Shown piece after piece: positions 62,647-64,000 of a stretch of 64,000 nt of DNA. Location: positions 81,766,070 through 81,830,069 of the forward strand of contig OX465282.1 of assembly GCA_949987705.1 (NCBI GenBank), given 5' to 3'. Made by a program: the position numbers and the translations under genes. Below the pieces are notes generated by a model. The model did no database searches. It was given only the letters and a program-made list of their open reading frames with translations, and had not been told where the DNA came from. This DNA is from Thereva unica (Eukaryota > Arthropoda > Insecta > Diptera > Therevidae). The number at the start of each line of letters is the position of its first letter. Position 1 is the first letter of the stretch.

Positions 62647-64000
62647 TCGTCACCGGTCAACCGAACGGAACCCCCTATTTAATTAACCCTCTTAACCAGA
62701 CAGGTATAGTCTTTGAAGAAATAGGTGAAGTATGGCTATACCCCCAGTATTGGAACATTTTTACGGAAATCGATCTGAGTGAATTAGACAACCAAACGAG
62801 CCTGGCTGAGCATGCAGAATACTTAATAATGAGGTTATGCAAGGAAGAAAATGAGACGCAAGAAATATGCCAAACACAACAGCGGCATATCCATTCGGTA
62901 ATTGAAACGATTAAAAGGCGAACAGGGGTAATACGTGACCTAATTAGCCCACATCGGCAAAAACGGTCTCAAAAAAAAAACCAAGCCATTAAAAAAGCCA
63001 TTATCCACATTACTGGACAGACAACAGCAAATTGCATACCAGATCAACGAAATGCAAACCATATCGGAACAAACGAAGAAACTACAGCTGAGACAAGATA
63101 TAACAGCGAACATTCTCCTACTGGTCATCGAAATAGAATCGAGACAACAGACGTTAATGGATGTAATAGTGGCAGCAAAAATAATCAAGTACACCCACTA
63201 CTCGTCTCGCCCCGCACCTTAACCGATGTCCTCAAGCGAACTACAAATTCATGCGGAAGGTGCCTTCCGATAATACATATATAAAATAGCCAAGACAGAT
63301 TCACATCTGTTGCAAAACAAATTGGTAATCAGAATTAGTTTGCCCATCTTCAATTTGCCCAAACTACGTTACTTCAAAATATGGTGCTACCCAATGCAAA
63401 CCGGGAAAGGACGTTCGGTAGTACCGGACGTCGGTCACTCACACATAGCCATACACTACCCCACTCAAGTCTACATGCTACTCAATTACCAGAATACACA
63501 CTCCTTCGCTAAAATAACGGATAACCTAAATGGGTCCACCTACATTGGCGAACTAAATACACCACTGTCCCAGGCCGGCCTCACGAAAGACTGTACCGTG
63601 AAAATGCTGCTAAACCCGTTGGGGGAAAAAGTGCCCAAAATAGAATGCCCACTGAGAGCCCAAATACCCCCGAAAAATTTACTAATTAGAATGGATAGAC
63701 CTAATACATGGTTATTCTCATTCACGAACCCTCAAGCCGACATAACGTGCGAAAATCAATTGGCAATAGTAAGAACCGAACAGCTGGGTATCCTAACTCT
63801 AACCCAGCCATGTGAGCTACAGATCCAGGAACACACCTGGGGCTACAGATCCAGGAACACACAAGGGGCCGTAGGGCGACCGCTATCATTCGTACAACCT
63901 CACTACTTCCCGTTGAACAACCCCAAACTGACAAGCCTCAACAGCACCACTCTATACACGATTAAACCCCATGGAATCCACAATTCGACGCAGTTAGTGC
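62647..64000 (+). pseudogene. Plus-strand errantivirus-like env, runs off the window
   Basis: The sequence opens just after TTAACAG, a possible splice acceptor. The first frame (to 63284) has a receptor/surface-like part and a basic RQKRSQKK cleavage-like site near 62965. Near 63150-63300 the frame changes, and a second frame with conserved Cys continues to at least 64000. This matches the layout of F-type Env, but the fusion-peptide region is frame-broken, so this copy is inactive. It belongs to a different element from E, which is in the opposite orientation. Confidence 0.7.

Overview
The window is a dense nest of insect-type transposable elements. No convincing host gene, rRNA or genuine tRNA gene is visible. 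The mix comprises mdg1-like Ty3/gypsy elements with a tRNA-Arg-type primer site, errantivirus-like gypsy elements with env and a tRNA-Ser-type primer site, BEL/Pao, RTE and CR1/Jockey-group LINEs, hAT, a RAG1/Transib-like transposase, Helentron-like repeats and many MITEs. This points to an insect, most likely a dipteran with a TE-rich heterochromatic region. The species cannot be named from this sequence.

Layout. 1-0.55 kb: tail of an errantivirus gag (minus). 1.6-5.9 kb: mdg1-like element M1 (minus), with 5' LTR, small leader ORFs, gag and protease; a 1.55-kb insertion splits gag. 5.9-8.9 kb: degraded integrase plus probable env (minus), split by an 807-bp MITE. 8.9-13.2 kb: a Helentron-like repeat with a 128-bp array, MITEs, LTR remnants, an env pseudogene and a mini-RTE. 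14.5-16.1 kb: RAG1/Transib-like transposase remnant. 17.1-19.1 kb: tRNA-like sequences, a minus-strand BEL fragment, a MITE and a hAT MITE. 19.1-42.2 kb: a 5'-truncated plus-strand BEL/Pao element whose last 2,959 bp (integrase end, LTR, flank) is present three times in tandem. The middle copy carries the almost complete mdg1-like element M2 (25974-37101, TSD CTAC), and M2 carries an RTE LINE (31936-35200, 11-bp TSD). 42.1-43.2 kb: an inverted repeat followed by a 146-bp array. 43.4-46 kb: LINE-B holding a solo LTR. 46.3-62.6 kb: errantivirus-like element E (minus), broken open by a 2.96-kb foldback transposon, a tRNA-derived SINE, a LINE tail and LINE-A. LINE-A is itself split by the defective mdg1-like element M3 (54402-57764, TSD TCAC). 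62.65-64 kb: plus-strand env of another errantivirus, running off the window.

The most interesting biology is the 5' leader of the three mdg1-like elements. Each encodes a basic protein (sORF1) whose ATG is formed exactly across the LTR/primer-binding-site junction, so the primer site is itself coding. Each also encodes a 61-72 aa protein (sORF2) with an MGxxxSK myristoylation signal and one membrane segment. Two of the three also have an even smaller membrane ORF. M2, the most complete element, has no env, so this module is the natural candidate for its membrane functions. Other notable items are the exact triplication, a foldback element carrying a cysteine-rich (CXC-like) gene, and two independent tandem arrays with alternating A/B units.

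All calls rest on reading the sequence and its translations by eye. Clade names and boundaries marked approximate need database searches.
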